From Anniella stebbinsi (taxonomy: Eukaryota > Chordata > Lepidosauria > Squamata > Anniellidae), in contig JARDYH010000005.1 in the NCBI GenBank assembly GCA_029215795.1, forward strand, positions 15,470,001 through 15,534,000: DNA of 64,000 bases, in the 5' to 3' direction. Positions within the stretch are counted from its first letter, which is position 1. The number at the start of each line of letters is the position of its first letter. This document shows positions 32,566-43,755 of this stretch, piece after piece. Under the pieces are notes generated by a model, which did no database searches, was not told where the DNA came from, and saw only the letters and a list, made by a program, of their open reading frames with translations. Made by a program: the position numbers and the translations under genes.

Positions 32566-33221
32566 CTTTCAGAATGAAGAACCTAGAGACAGAGGTGCCT
32601 ATTTGCTATCGATGGAAAGAGGTGTGAGGGAGTAGTAAAGGCAAATTCCCAGTGCGATTTCTACTTTCTCAAGGGCATTTGTGCCCTTCCTTGTCAGGTT
32701 GCTAACTTTTCAATTGGTCACTGTAGTTGTGCCATTAACAGTAGCTTTATGTGCAACTGGTGATAATGTTTATCTCCATGCTGTGAAGTGCTTAATTTGT
32801 TGCTTTCTGTACTTCAAGGTAGCAAAAGCACAAGGACAGGCCAAGGCCCATTTGTTTTTTGGGTTTGCTGGCAATACTGCCTCCTAGGAGCCAAATTGAC
32901 TGGGGGACAGTATTTCACATACTGGATGTAACATCTATATCTCTGTAACATCTTTGGCTGTAGGCCTCTACTGGTAAATTATAATAAAAGTCACAATAAC
33001 CTATATAATGGTATTGCAAGTGACACTTATTTTATCATGAATGCCACTGTAGTTACGTTTGGGAATGAAATTTCCCTCCCTCCTTCATAATACCAGAACT
33101 TGGGGTCATCCAATGAAATTGATCTGCTTTAAATTCAGGGCAAAGAAAGGGAAGTATTGCTTCACAGAATGCATAATTATGCTGGGGAATCTGCTATCAA
33201 AAGATATGTTGATGGCCACAC
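32566..33221. other. No feature seen
   Basis: AT-rich unique-looking DNA. Confidence 0.5.
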
Positions 33222-33312
33222 TATTAGGAGGCTTTAAAGGGGATTAGATTTATCCATGGAAGGCAAGTATTAACAATGATTGCTAAAGAGAACCTCCATG
33301 TACAGGAGCAGT
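33222..33312 (+). mobile_element. CR1-like LINE 3' fragment
   Basis: GGCTTTAAAGGGGATTAGAT, TTATCCATGGAAGGCAAG, AACCTCCATGTACAGG; same family as 15374-15636. Confidence 0.55.
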
Positions 33313-33336
33313 ACACCAGATGCTTAGGGAAAGCCA

Positions 33337-33337
33337 A

Positions 33338-33375
<38 letters not shown>
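33337..33375. repeat. (AAT)n microsatellite
   Basis: About twelve AAT repeats. Confidence 0.97.
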
Positions 33376-33377
<2 letters not shown>

Positions 33378-33740
33378 GAAAACATCAGCAGGAAAAAGTA
33401 CAAGAGGACTCAGATTTGCATAATATTTGCATTTACTAATTTTTAGCTATAGATGCAAATTTAAAGCTAATAAAAATAATGTAATTAGAAATATAATTGA
33501 ACTTATCATAGTGGGGAAGATTGTGACCAGGTGACCTGTATTCCTGCTCTGTCTGCTGTCCAGGGGCTAAAAGGTGATGGGCAGCTTCAAGGCCCCTCCC
33601 TCCCTGCTCTCCTTTCTATATCCGTAAACTGGATGAGACATGGATGAAACAGCCCTTCAAGTAGAGAATGCCTTCAAATAGAGGACTGCCCTCTGACAAC
33701 CTGTCTATAAAGTAGGATACATGGCCACCCTATTGCCTTT
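33376..33740. mobile_element. CACCAAAAAGGAGGAC-family hAT-like element
   Basis: It contains GGGGAAGATTGTGACCAGGT, GTCTGCTGTCCAGG, GATGGGCAGCTTCAAGGCCC, AGCCCTTCAAGTAGAGAATG and ATACATGGCCACCCT. It is uninterrupted and provides the reference order for the nested stack at 44595-46575. Confidence 0.6.
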
Positions 33741-36012
33741 CTGGAATGCTTGTTTTTTGCCTAGAGGCATCTGGCTGCTCCTCGAAACAGGATGCTGGCC
33801 AAGATGGATCCTTGTTCTGATGGATGCTTGGTCTGATGGATCCTTGGTTTTTCTTTCACTCATTCCTGTTGGCACTCAGGTGATGAGTGCTGACAGGACT
33901 GGAGCCAGCGTGAAGCCACTAGGTAACAAGAGGGAGGCATTGCTATGTTTGGGGAAGCCCTGAGATGTATAGAAGTAAGGGGGGCATGGAATGTTGAGTG
34001 TCAAGTTGGAAAAAACAAATGGGAAACCAGGGTGGGGTCAGGGTAATGAAAAGGAGTATCCTACAGGAGGGCATGGCTGGCTGGAAACCTGAACAGGAGC
34101 ACTCCTGTTGGAAGTGAGGACTCACTGCAACATTATGCTCCTGATTCTTCGTGCAGCTGTGTATAATGTTATGGTCTGGACCCCAGGGATCTTAACTAGT
34201 TGTCACTGTCCTTCTCCCCTTTACCACAGTATAAACAAAACAAAACAAAGCAAAATCCTCCCATAATAACCTCTTACTATTTTATTATGATTCCTTCCTC
34301 CCAAATCCCAGTCTTTGGGTCCCCATCTCTAGGGACATCACAGACTATTATTCCTCCCCCATTCTGGACCAAACATCCTTTAAAGTCTGCATCTGAATTG
34401 CAAGACCAGTGAAAAAACCTCACTCCCTATGTGAGGTTCAAAATTTGAGTGAAGAGAAGCAAAAGATAAAAGATATGATATGTATGATGAAAAAAGAGAG
34501 AGAGAAAGGATCCAGGGAAACAAGGCAAAGGCAAAACAAAAAGAGAAAACAAAATAAAGGACGCAGACATCAAAAGTCTAGCTCATACCACTGAAATAAA
34601 AGCAAAAAGCAACCACACATCATCACCACCACCACCACCACCACCGAAACATGATCCAAATGGCAAAAAAATAGTTGAAGTAAAAAAACCCCTACAGATC
34701 AAAAGACCAACAAATGTGATGACAAAAAATGAACAAAAGGGGAGGGGGAAGCATGCAAAGGAAAAACTAAAGGACAAAAAGGAAAAAATAATAATGAACA
34801 AAACAATCTCCAGTTCTCCACTGAAAATTTCCTCCACCATAACCAAGGCTGAAGGGAAAATGTTCAAACACTGACACTACATTCAGAAATTGGTTGGGTT
34901 TCACAATTCAATCCTCTGAAATAACTTCTTTTAATCTTTTTTCCCCTTTTGTGAGTGGTTTTAGGAATTGGTCTCAAAAAACTGGGCTGAACAGAAACTA
35001 TGTGCTAATTTTCATTATCTTTTTTGGCAGCCATGAAAGGTGCCTGGGGTTTTGGTGATTTTGGGTGTGTGTGTGATGGATTCTAAAGTCTTCCATGATT
35101 TGGGAATCATTGCCCCACTCTGAATTGTGGATAAAGTGTATCTGATCCCTGATTGGCTAGAAGAATCCATGTGACTAATCGAGGTAGAAGACAAACAGTG
35201 ATTAGAAGGAACGAAACGGCACTGAAACAGAAGCAGGGAGAAGATACAAAAGTTGGAAATCTGAAAAAGATGAAACAAATATTATAACTAAAGGGCTTTG
35301 TGGAAAATATTTATGCTCCTCCAAAAATGCTGTTTTTGACATGAACTGGAGAACATCCAGCATCTCTCGATATATATCCAGGCTCACTTACACATATAGA
35401 GCAGCACATTCCACATCTTAGCGTTAGATCTACAAAATGCGACATCAGATGGTTGGATCTAGAACATCCTAGATCTAATTCATTGTGTCCAGTATTTGTG
35501 GATCTTTTCCAAATGGCCAGATGTTGATATGAACTGCTTACAAGCTAGGGTTGTCAGAAAGCCCTAAGTGCACCAGCCAACATCTTACTAGAAGGAGGGA
35601 TGAACTTTCTTGAGATTGCCCCACCTACACTTTGTTCATTGACCGTTCCTATATGCAGGGAGAAATATGGGGATGACTGGTGAGTTATTTATGAATTGGT
35701 GGAAAGGGATCCAACTTGTAGCTGCACACAACTGGCTCCTCTAGGCTGCGCTGGCTCCAGGTTTTGGAGGGCCCTTGGACAATACACCTTCAATGGACCC
35801 CCTCCTTCAATGAGTCTACCTTTGCATCAGCATGGTCAACAACTGCTCTTCCTTCTTTTCCTTATCATTGCTGCTACTTGCTTGCTTGACAGGCAGAGAG
35901 CCAGGCAGCAAGCAGACAGTGGCATCTCCTGCTTCTCCTTCTCACCACCATCATTGTCTGGACCAGAATGAGAGACAGGTGCACTAATAGAAGTATACCT
36001 TCCAAATCATGC
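33741..36012. other. No gene; A-rich region with (CAC)n
   Basis: A-rich DNA from 34210 to 34870 with CATCATCACCACCACCACCA at 34618. Fragments at about 33775-33850 recall the CR1-like LINE end (CAGGATGCTGGCC, GGTCTGATGGATCC). 35746-35800 carries the GCTCCAGGTTTTG repeat. Confidence 0.45.
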
Positions 36013-36515
36013 GAGGTACTGGTTCCCCTCTATTCAGCACTGGTTAGGCCCCATCTTGAGTATTAATCTGGAGCGTGTTCAGAGGAGGGCAACAAGGATG
36101 ACCAGGGGTCTGGAAACAAAGCCCTATGAGGGGAGATTGAAAGAACTGGGCATGTTTAGCCTGGAGAAGAGAAGATTGAGGGGAGACATGATAGCACTCT
36201 TCAAATACTTGAAAGGTTGTCATACAGAGGAGGGCCAGGATCTCTTCTCGATCAACCCAGAGTGCAAGACACAGAATAATAGGCTCAAGTTACAGGAAGC
36301 CAGATTCCGGCTGGACATCAGGAAAAACTTCCTGACTGTTAGAGCAATATGACATGACCTAGGGAGGTGGTGGGCTCTCCCACATTAGAGGCATTCAAGA
36401 GGCAGCTGGACAACCATCTGTCAGGGATGCTTTAAGGTAGATTCCTGCATTGAGCAGGGGGTTGGACTCAATGTCACAGGCCCCTTCCAACTCTACTAGT
36501 CCATGATTCTATGAA
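36013..36515 (+). pseudogene. CR1 LINE: ORF2 C-terminus and 3' end
   Basis: The first frame encodes VLVPLYSALVRPHLEY (36016-36063). A second frame (from about 36065) encodes NLERVQRRATRMTRGLE, KELGMFSLEKRRLRGDMIAL and FRLDIRKNFLTVRAI, the conserved tail of CR1 ORF2 after the reverse transcriptase. A third frame (36361 on) gives REVVGSPTLEAFKRQLD. Frameshifts near 36064 and 36353 show it is dead. The 3' end GGGGGTTGGACTCAATGTC, CTTCCAACTCTAC and CATGATTCTATGA is typical of CR1. Confidence 0.85.
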
Positions 36516-36783
36516 TAAGAAGATTGTGATGGTGAAGAGGAGGGAGCAACTCCAGGGGTCTCTTCCCAGTGGGCCCCTGTTGTGGTGTGGAGCATCAGCA
36601 AATGCCTGACTGTGCCTACCCTTGATGCTGGACCTTCATCCATCCCTTTCCTTCAAGTGGATGTATGAAAGTTGGCAAGGAAACATATGAGGTCAGCATC
36701 TCCCCCTCTTTCTTATTTTGTCCCCCTGTCCCTCCCCCGTAGCTCCATTTAGGAATCAGCAAGCCCCAAGCCTATGATTGGCT

Positions 36784-37008
36784 CTGTTCAGAAGACACCT
36801 TAAACCATTGCTTTAACCATGGCAGTTAAGCCAGAAAGCCAGGTCGTGTTCAGAAGACACCGTAAACCATGGCTTTAACCATGGTGAATAAGGCTTTTTG
36901 CCTTACCATGGTTAAAGCCATGGTTTAAAATGTCTTCTGAACACGACCTGGCTTTCTTTCTTAACCACCATGGTTAAAGCTATGGTTTAAGGTGTCTTCT
37001 GAATGGCT
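36784..37008. mobile_element. Nested aaccatgg palindromic element
   Basis: Outer arms CTGTTCAGAAGACACCTTAA and TTAAGGTGTCTTCTGAATGG enclose a second, better-preserved palindrome (about 36828-36958). The inner arms read AGCCAGGTCGTGTTCAGAAG and CTTCTGAACACGACCTGGCT and meet at TAAGGCTTTTTGCCTTA. One element appears to have inserted into another of its own family. Confidence 0.78.
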
Positions 37009-37502
37009 CCACAGACTTGCTATGTATGTACATATGTGTATGTATGCATATGTCCTATATACACTGCTTTAAGGCCATCTATGTCAAAAAGGCATCTACA
37101 TTTATATATCAATAAGCATGAGATGTTGTAGAAGACACATCGTTGTCAACTTACATATCTCTGGTAAGATCTTGCAAAATAAATGCATGATGCGGTATGT
37201 GATGCAGCTTTCCACATCCCGCCATCTCCCAAGTCATCCCAGGTCTTTGACTGCCTCTTGCAAGGGGAGAAGAAACTGTCAGTGAGATGTTGTCACCTGA
37301 TTGTGTGTTTTTAAAGCTATATATCACTTTGTAAATATACAGGGGATGGAGACATGGACTGACAATGTCTATGGAGCACTTGACCATGTAGTTAGCTCTG
37401 TTAACTGTCCTCCTCATCAGATAATCTGTAAACAGGTATAGAGGCTCGTGTCCCCCTTCCCCCGCATTAATTGGTTTGGACTTTTATTCATGCAATTTAT
37501 GG
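37009..37502. other. No feature seen
   Basis: A short TATGTATGTACATATGTG stretch at 37020; otherwise nothing. Confidence 0.5.
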
Positions 37503-37650
37503 ACTGATCTACACCAAGCAGGATACAACACTTTGAAAACATTTTGGAAAACTGTATATGGAGAGTGACCTGGGCCTCAACAGTTGTCACTACTGTTATA
37601 AACCATTTTAAACTGTTTTAAAGCACTAGAGTAGATCCTGCCTATTTATA
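37503..37650. mobile_element. AGATCTACAC palindromic MITE copy
   Basis: TGATCTACACCAAGCAGGAT to TAGAGTAGATCCTGCC, with CTCAACAGTTGTCACTACTG in the centre. Confidence 0.7.
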
Positions 37651-38034
37651 CCTAAATTTATATCCTGCCTTATTGCTGAAGCCTCAAGGCAACTGGTAAC
37701 ACTAAACATAAAAACAAAACAAGGACATCTCAAGGAACAGTAAGTATTTTTTCAACAAAGTATCACTCAGGGCTGCATATAGATTGTGATTCCACAGCCA
37801 TGTCAGAAAAAATATCCACAGAATTTGGTACTGAGCTTTCTTTTATTTTCCCCTGAAAGAACAAATTTCTAGTCTTCATAGTTGCCAAGTTATGCTTGAA
37901 AGCGTGAAGGGAATACTTGCAGAAATCTCAGAAGCCAGAACAATTGCTGCTGCTGAATAGATTTCCTTCAAAGGGGTGTCATCAGGACCCTGGATAGCTC
38001 CTTCCTGGCAATCAATGTTCATACAAAAATCCAG
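37651..38034. other. No gene; probable LINE-tail trace
   Basis: TTTATATCCTGCCTTATTGC and TGAAGCCTCAAGGCAACTGG (37664-37700) look like an inverted LINE or SINE tail. Confidence 0.4.
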
Positions 38035-38140
38035 AACAGCCTTCTCCAACCTGATGCTGTCCAGATGTGTGGAATAAAACTCACATAATCCCTAGCCAGC
38101 ATGGCAGGTCAGCCCCATTGGGGAAAGCTGGCCTAGAAGG
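38035..38140. mobile_element. CAGATGTTTT foldback MITE, degraded
   Basis: CAGCCTTCTCCAACCTGATG, GTCCAGATGTGTGGAATAAA and GGGGAAAGCTGGCC. Confidence 0.6.
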
Positions 38141-38445
38141 TTATCTCTTCACTTTGCATGAATGCAATAGTTTGTTCCAGGTGTCCAAGAATATGTCGAC
38201 TCTCAACCCTGGAGATGGACAGATCACATCATCCAATGGCTGGAGACCCTTGACGGATGCTTAAAAGTCTTTGGGGCATCCATCCTCAAATTGTGCTGAT
38301 TTCACAAAATGAAAAAGAAATTCTCAGGCATACATCAGCATGAACCCTAGATTGCCGCCTTCAGAGGAAATTATCATGAAGATGTATCTTCATTTTGGCA
38401 TGGGATGTTCCACTGATCTCTGTTGATCTTGCAATTTTGTCTATA

Positions 38446-38530
38446 TTATTATTATTATTATTATTATTTACACTTATATACTGCCCCATAGCCGAAGCTC
38501 TCTGGGCGGTTTACAAAAATTAGTGCTACC
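38446..38530 (-). mobile_element. LINE 3' tail (CCGAAGCTCTCTGGGCGG type), inverted
   Basis: (ATT)n at 38446-38468 followed by ACTTATATACTGCCCCATAG and CCGAAGCTCTCTGGGCGGTT. It is the inverse of the tail at 38840-39028. Confidence 0.65.
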
Positions 38531-38839
38531 TATATTGTAATGTGCTAAGGTGCTTAAATACTAACCCCATATGAATTATGTGTATGGAACAAATTGTCAA
38601 GTGTTTGTTTTGCATAATTCATTCTGCTTCTGCCAATCTTGGATTGGGCCACAGAGCTCTGGAACCTTACATGCTGACCACTATAAATTTCTCCCTCATA
38701 TTAATTACTCCTAGGACCCAGTTAGTCAATCCCTCTGATGCTAGAATTTATGAATGAGGACAGGCATGGGGAAAGCAATCAAGTTGTACAACATACCCAT
38801 CCAATCATCTTTGCCATAGCTTAACTGACTTTGTGGCCA

Positions 38840-38983
38840 GGCTTAAAAGTTTAAAATGTTTTAAATATCAGCTGTTTTATGTTCTATGGTTTTAAATTTT
38901 GTATATTGACTTTTTAATGTTCAATCTTTGAATTTTTGTAAACCACCCAGAGAGCTTCGGCTATGGGGCGGTATATAAATGTA

Positions 38984-39026
<43 letters not shown>

Positions 39027-39028
39027 GA
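38840..39028 (+). mobile_element. LINE 3' tail with (AAT)n
   Basis: TGTAAACCACCCAGAGAGCT, TCGGCTATGGGGCGGTATAT and an (AAT)n run to 39027. It faces the inverted copy at 38446-38530, 310 bases away. Confidence 0.7.
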
Positions 39029-39785
39029 TTTCAATAATTGAAACTCATCTGACAAAATTGAACTAGGTGATGGTATTCTGGAGACATTCATAAAATGTAC
39101 TGCGAGGTGGCATGAAGGCTGGGATGTGAGCAATTTTATCTTTAAAGTACTTAGCTAACAAGTGACTGTGGACCTCTGAACGTTCCTGAAAACAACTTTG
39201 AAGGCCAAATTGAAGAACGCCTTGACCCACTCTTAGAAGCTATGATGGATCTGGCATTTTGCAGGCACAAGGGTGATGGGAAAGTGTTTCTTTTGCTGCC
39301 ATCACAGCCACAGAACAGGGATGTAAGCAAATTTCATTCTGCTTCATTTTTTACGCAAATTTGCCCTGTTTGCCCCTCTGAACACAATTGCAAGCATATT
39401 TGTTTGGGGAAAGCTCACATGTTCCTAGACATGCATTTGCATTCAGAAGATGCACACAACTTTTTTTTTAATAAAACATTTTTACGCTTCAGTCTACGGG
39501 GCAAGTGCACAGGTGGGCACACATTTTCAAAATAGTGCAAACTTTCCCCCATTCAAATGAAACAACAGCAGCAGCAGCAGCAGCAGCAGCAACCACAACC
39601 ACAACCACAACCACATCATAATCAAAAACAGAAATGAGGCAGACTGAGCTTCAAGGAGGGTTTTGGAGAACCTTGATGAGCTTTCTCCTTGCTGGTTCTC
39701 CATCCCTACCTCAGAGTAGGCTTTAAAATTGGCACTCTAACTTGCATTTGGTCATAGTCACTTTGGGTGTTCCACCACCTGCGTA
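39029..39785. other. No gene outside the compound microsatellite
   Basis: Unique-looking DNA. Confidence 0.5.
39566..39615. repeat. (CAG)n(AACCAC)n compound microsatellite
   Basis: Eight to nine CAG repeats followed by four ACAACC hexamers. It is not in a supported coding frame. Confidence 0.95.
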
Positions 39786-39793
39786 ACAGTGGT

Positions 39794-40003
39794 CAGTGGA
39801 GGCTGGTAGTTCCGATGTCAATGGGGCAGTGAATCTGGTCTGGGTTACAGACAGAACCCTAAAGAAGCTATTCAAGGTGCTGAACCTCTTTGGGGTTTGG
39901 GGTCCAGCACCTTGGATAGCTCCTTTAGAGTGTTGACTGATTCTGACTGAAACCCAGAGCCTATTCACAACTTCACTGACATCAGAACCACCAGCTTCCA
40001 CTG
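39794..40003. mobile_element. 210-bp hAT-type MITE, CAGTGGAGGCTGG family
   Basis: Begins CAGTGGAGGCTGGTAGTTC and ends with the inverse CCAGCTTCCACTG. Flanks are ACAGTGGT and CCAGTGGT (39786-39793, 40004-40011), 8 bp with one mismatch. The interior is foldback with GGTGCTGAACC and GGTCCAGCACC. Confidence 0.82.
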
Positions 40004-40295
40004 CCAGTGGTTGTCCTATCTGCTTTATTCTTCCCAGCTCCCTGGAAAACCAACAAGCCAACTGGGTTCTATGGAGACCATGGGAATAGCCAAAGTCATC
40101 TCTGGATCCCATATAGGGCAGTCTCAGGAATCCATCTAATCCATCAGCTTCTGTGGGTGGTTCACTTTAATGAGTCCATTAGCTCTATGGGAAAAGTTGT
40201 TGCCATGCTAAACCTCACTAGGAAATTATTGAACCAGAAAGGGAGATAAACCCTCCAGATACCCTTTGAAGCCTCCTCTCCTTTTGGCCTTGAGG

Positions 40296-40422
40296 CAGCT
40301 TCCTGCAACCTGGTACCCTCCAGATGTTTTGGGCAACAATTTTCCACAAGCCCCAGCCAGCATAGCCAATGACAGGAGCTGTAGTCCAAAATATCTGGAA
40401 GGCACCAGGTTGGGGAAAGCTG
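40296..40422. mobile_element. 127-bp hAT-type MITE, CAGATGTTTT foldback family
   Basis: Begins CAGCTTCCTGCAACCTGGTA and ends CAGGTTGGGGAAAGCTG. Flanks CCTTGAGG / CCTTAAGG form an 8-bp duplication with one mismatch. The arms are CTCCAGATGTTTTGGGC and GTCCAAAATATCTGGAAGG. This copy assigns the very common foldback family to hAT-like elements. Confidence 0.82.
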
Positions 40423-41187
40423 CCTTAAGGGCTCGGAACTTGCTTTGAAAAAATTAAAAGCAGACATTCTGTAATCAGCCTCAAATACCATGTTCTTTAT
40501 CCACCCAATGCTAGTGCAGAACCATGAAATGCCTGCAGCCCCGTGTTGTTTCCCCAGGCACCTCCCCTCCTTCTTCCCTCCTTTTTCTGGGTTTCAGGGG
40601 TCCGTTGCAGACCACATTGGGAGACAAATGGGAGCCACATGTAAAGCTGGTACCCCAGCAGTAAAAAAAGCTGCCCTCCTTTTTCTCCTTCAAAATCACA
40701 TTTTACATATAGATTCCTTATGGTAAACACACTCTGCCCGCTCTATGAATGGCTTATGAAGGATGTGCTTTCATCTTGCAAATGCCAGTTCCATTTATCC
40801 TCACGCTCCTAAACTTTATGGCTTTGGGAGAAGGGATGGGATTGATTGATTGCAATCTTGAAGCATTCTTCTTCCCCACCCCCGCAACCACCTCCTGCAT
40901 CTCATGGCTCATGCTGCGGTTTTTTGAACAACAGAATTGTAAGACAGGGTGGCATCTCGAGAGGACATTTAACCCCATCCTCTATGTTTTCGCTGGTATT
41001 TCCCTTACTTAATCATCCCTAATAGACATTTGGCTCTCAATCATAGGATCCAAATCCTTGCTGAGCTGCATAGGCTACTATTATGCTTCCTCGAAGCCTC
41101 CAGGTCAACTGATTCAGTTGGCCCATCTTTCATCTCTCACCTCTCTTCCCAGGATGACTTAAAGAATGTACTCCATTGCTGTAGAGC
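40423..41187. other. No feature seen
   Basis: Unique-looking DNA; GATTGATTGATTGCAATC at 40843 is the only simple pattern. Confidence 0.5.
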
Positions 41188-41318
41188 AGTGGTTCACAAC
41201 CCTGGGTCTCCAGCTGTTGTACTACAGCTTCCGTCATCTCCACCACTGGCCATCTTAACTGAGGATGATGGCAGATGTAGTTTAGTACAACAGATGGGGA
41301 CCCCCAGTTTCAGAAGTA
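41188..41318. mobile_element. Foldback hAT-type MITE (CAGTGGTTC end)
   Basis: Starts CAGTGGTTCACAACCCTGGG and folds back through GTTGTACTACAGCTTCCGTC and GATGTAGTTTAGTACAACAG. Confidence 0.65.
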
Positions 41319-41389
41319 TTGCTTTAGAAGAGCAAGGAAGCACTTGGATATGGTGCCATGTATGCTAAGCATGGATATAGGGCTCCTCT

Positions 41390-41600
41390 AAACAAGTGGT
41401 TTATTGCATGCTCATGATTGGCCACTCACAGAAGTTTGTGGGTCCATTACACGATGTCATCCGTGACCAGGACATCTCCTGCACTATCCCCTGGAAATCC
41501 CACTATCAAAAGAACCACAGATAATATCTGGGAAAAAAGCGGCCTCTCCAGTGTGTAACTCTGGCGTTGCACAATAATTCTGCCACTAGATGGTGCTGTC
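41390..41600. repeat. Interspersed repeat related to the GTGGTTTATTGCA family
   Basis: AAGTGGTTTATTGCATGCTC and GGCCACTCACAGAAGTTTGT also occur, inverted, at 49905-49975 (CACAAACTTCTGTGAGTGAC, CGAGCGTGCAATAAGT). A CATTTTAT/TTGCACGCTCCCTAC variant starts the repeat at 22741. Confidence 0.5.
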
Positions 41601-41749
41601 TCAATGGAAGTGAATGGAGCATACAGGGAGGGGAAGAATTCAATCCAAACCACATGTCTCCCAATCCACTGAGCCGATTGCAATCCCAGAAAGAAAGCAG
41701 AAGCAGAAAGCCCTGATAAAACAGCAGGATTTAACAAAAAATGTAGAGA

Positions 41750-42030
41750 AGCTCATAGACACATTCAAATGAGTTGGGATTTCCATGAATCTGATATGTG
41801 AATTCTGCAGCAGACTGGATTTTTCTGAGACTCATGGATTCTGCAGACTTGTGAATCAATTTTTCACTTTTCTGGGCAGGGGGCAGGGTGGGGATTTGCA
41901 TGAATTTGCATTAATGCAAATCACTGCTAATATGAATTAGTGCAAGTAGAACAAAATCCTAGTAAAAGAAACTATGAATGAGTGGAAAATGGAACAAAAG
42001 ACGCCTGAAAATCCATGAAACATTGAAGGA
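41750..42030. repeat. Interspersed repeat, copy 1 (GATTTGCATGAATTTGCAT family)
   Basis: ATTTTTCTGAGACTCATGGA, CAATTTTTCACTTTTCTGGG and GATTTGCATGAATTTGCATT parallel 55990-56235. Confidence 0.6.
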
Positions 42031-42963
42031 TTAGATTTAACAAAGCCCACACATTCCTAGCTCTTACTACGGGCCCCCGAATCTTCTTCCCAGCCTACAG
42101 ATGCTGTGGCACAGAGGCACAGCTAGCTTTCCACAGGCTGACACCTTCCCACTTAAAAGAGAAAAAAAAATCAACAAATAGATGCTCGAGATAGAAATGG
42201 ATGAGCTGTGGGCTGACAGGTTAAATATATGTTTATCAAAACCCCGACCAAGCAGATGCCCGCATGGGAAACTTCCCAACATCTGCCTGGGAAAGAAGGC
42301 AGCAATTGCCGAGGTAAACACCGCCGACAGGATGATAGATGGCAAAGCTGTTGTGTAGCTGAGCTGAGCCAATGCGGTGTGTGTATGGAGTGGGGGGGGG
42401 GAGTGCAGTGAGGAAATAGGTGTACGGACAATATACTGCACCCCAAAAGAGGGCAACTCCTGAGGTTGCTGGGTGGGCCATAAGTTGACCCCTGGGAAAT
42501 TAAAGATGTAAATCCAACAAGATCTATTATTCAACACAATCCGCCCACGGTCTACTAGCTAGGCACGTGCGTCGCATGGAGAATTGGCAGTGCTCAGTCT
42601 GGTGAAGAAGCTGACTTGCTTTCCACTCACTTGGAGTTTGAAGGCATTTTTCAAGGCCTGTACAACTTCGGATGCATCAGACGCAATGTGTCTCAGACCA
42701 GCCATTGGTTGTCAGATGCTCTCCCTTGTTTTTGCCATCCCAGGTTTATCGAGTCCCTGGTGGGTCACCAAAAAGGACTGGTGGGCTGCATTCAGCTCTG
42801 TGGTCCGCAACACCCGGTTGCTGCAGGGAAGCTATAAGAGAGCATGTGAGGGTCTTGCAATTTGCCATTTTAATGGTATCTCTTTTGTGGGGGTCATGGA
42901 TACCAGTGTGGGTCATGAGTTGCTCCATGGTTGTGATGCAACTCCAGCATTTCTGATTCGTTA
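42031..42963. other. No gene recognised
   Basis: The 156-aa minus-strand frame 42067-42537 has no familiar domain; (G)9 at 42392. Confidence 0.45.
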
Positions 42964-43105
42964 GAACAATGTTGGGGGAACATGTGGACTTCCAGATGTG
43001 GGTGGATTGCCATCGGCCCCAGGCGGCATAGCCAATGGTGAGGTATGATGGGAGTTGCAGTCCAGCAACATCTGGAGGGCCACAAGTTGCCCATCCATGC
43101 ACCAG
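42964..43105. mobile_element. CAGATGTTTT foldback MITE copy
   Basis: GTGGACTTCCAGATGTGGGT and GCAGTCCAGCAACATCTGGA; right end GGGCCACAAGTTGCCCATCC. Confidence 0.7.
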
Positions 43106-43261
43106 AAGGTGATTGGCCTGGTGGCTGTAAAGACTCATAGGAAGCTGCCATCCTTGTAACAGGACTGATTATTTGTCCATCTAGCATGGTATTGTCTACT
43201 CTTGCTTGGCAATGGCTCTTTAAAGACTCAGACAGGGGTCTTTTGCATCACTTGGTACATC

Positions 43262-43396
43262 CACCTTCCCCAACCCAGTGCCTCCCAGACCTTTTGGATT
43301 TCAAGTCCCATCAGCCCCAGTCAGCAAGGCCGGTGGCCAGGAATGCTGGGAGTTGTAGTTCAAAAGCCCTACAGGCACCAGGTTGCGGAAGGCTGA
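43262..43396. mobile_element. CAGATGTTTT foldback MITE copy
   Basis: CCTTCCCCAACCCAGTGCCT and GGCACCAGGTTGCGGAAGG form the termini; CTTTTGGATTTCAAGTCCC pairs with GGGAGTTGTAGTTCAAAAG. Confidence 0.8.
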
Positions 43397-43489
43397 TCCT
43401 TTCAAACCTGGAGATGGCAAGCGCCGGATCCTTGACCTTTATGCTTTGTGTTTCATAGCCCATTGAGCTTAACTTCAGGCCATCCCTCT

Positions 43490-43755
43490 ACATATTCATT
43501 CATTCATTCCTCCTTTTTATTGCATTTCTATAGCACCCAACAGCCAAAGGTCTTTACCTGGCACCAGAAAGAGTACAACATAGGTGCCAGGCAAACCTCT
43601 CTAGGGAGCTCATTCCACAGCCGGGGTGCCACAGCAGGAAAGGCCCTCCCAACACACCCACCCCAGACCAACCTACATGACAGGTGGGACACCCTACTAC
43701 ATGACCCAAAGTGTGCAATAAGGGAAGAAAACATGGACCACAAAAAGGGAGTCAT
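43490..43755 (-). pseudogene. LINE ORF2 C-terminal fragment with (CATT)n tail
   Basis: Minus-strand translation gives RAFPAVAPRLWNELPREV followed by a degraded F..Q.KTF block. This is the AAP-LWN-LP signature near the C-terminus of L2/CR1-type LINE proteins. The element ends in (AATG)n, seen as ATTCATTCATTCATT at 43494-43508. It is truncated on the 5' side. Confidence 0.65.

Noticed and set aside
39566..39615. Polyglutamine-coding exon
   Set aside because: The CAG run is in a compound microsatellite with stops nearby in all frames and no splice sites that fit.
42067..42537. 156-aa minus-strand frame
   Set aside because: No recognisable domain, no splice-site context and no biased codon use; likely chance.
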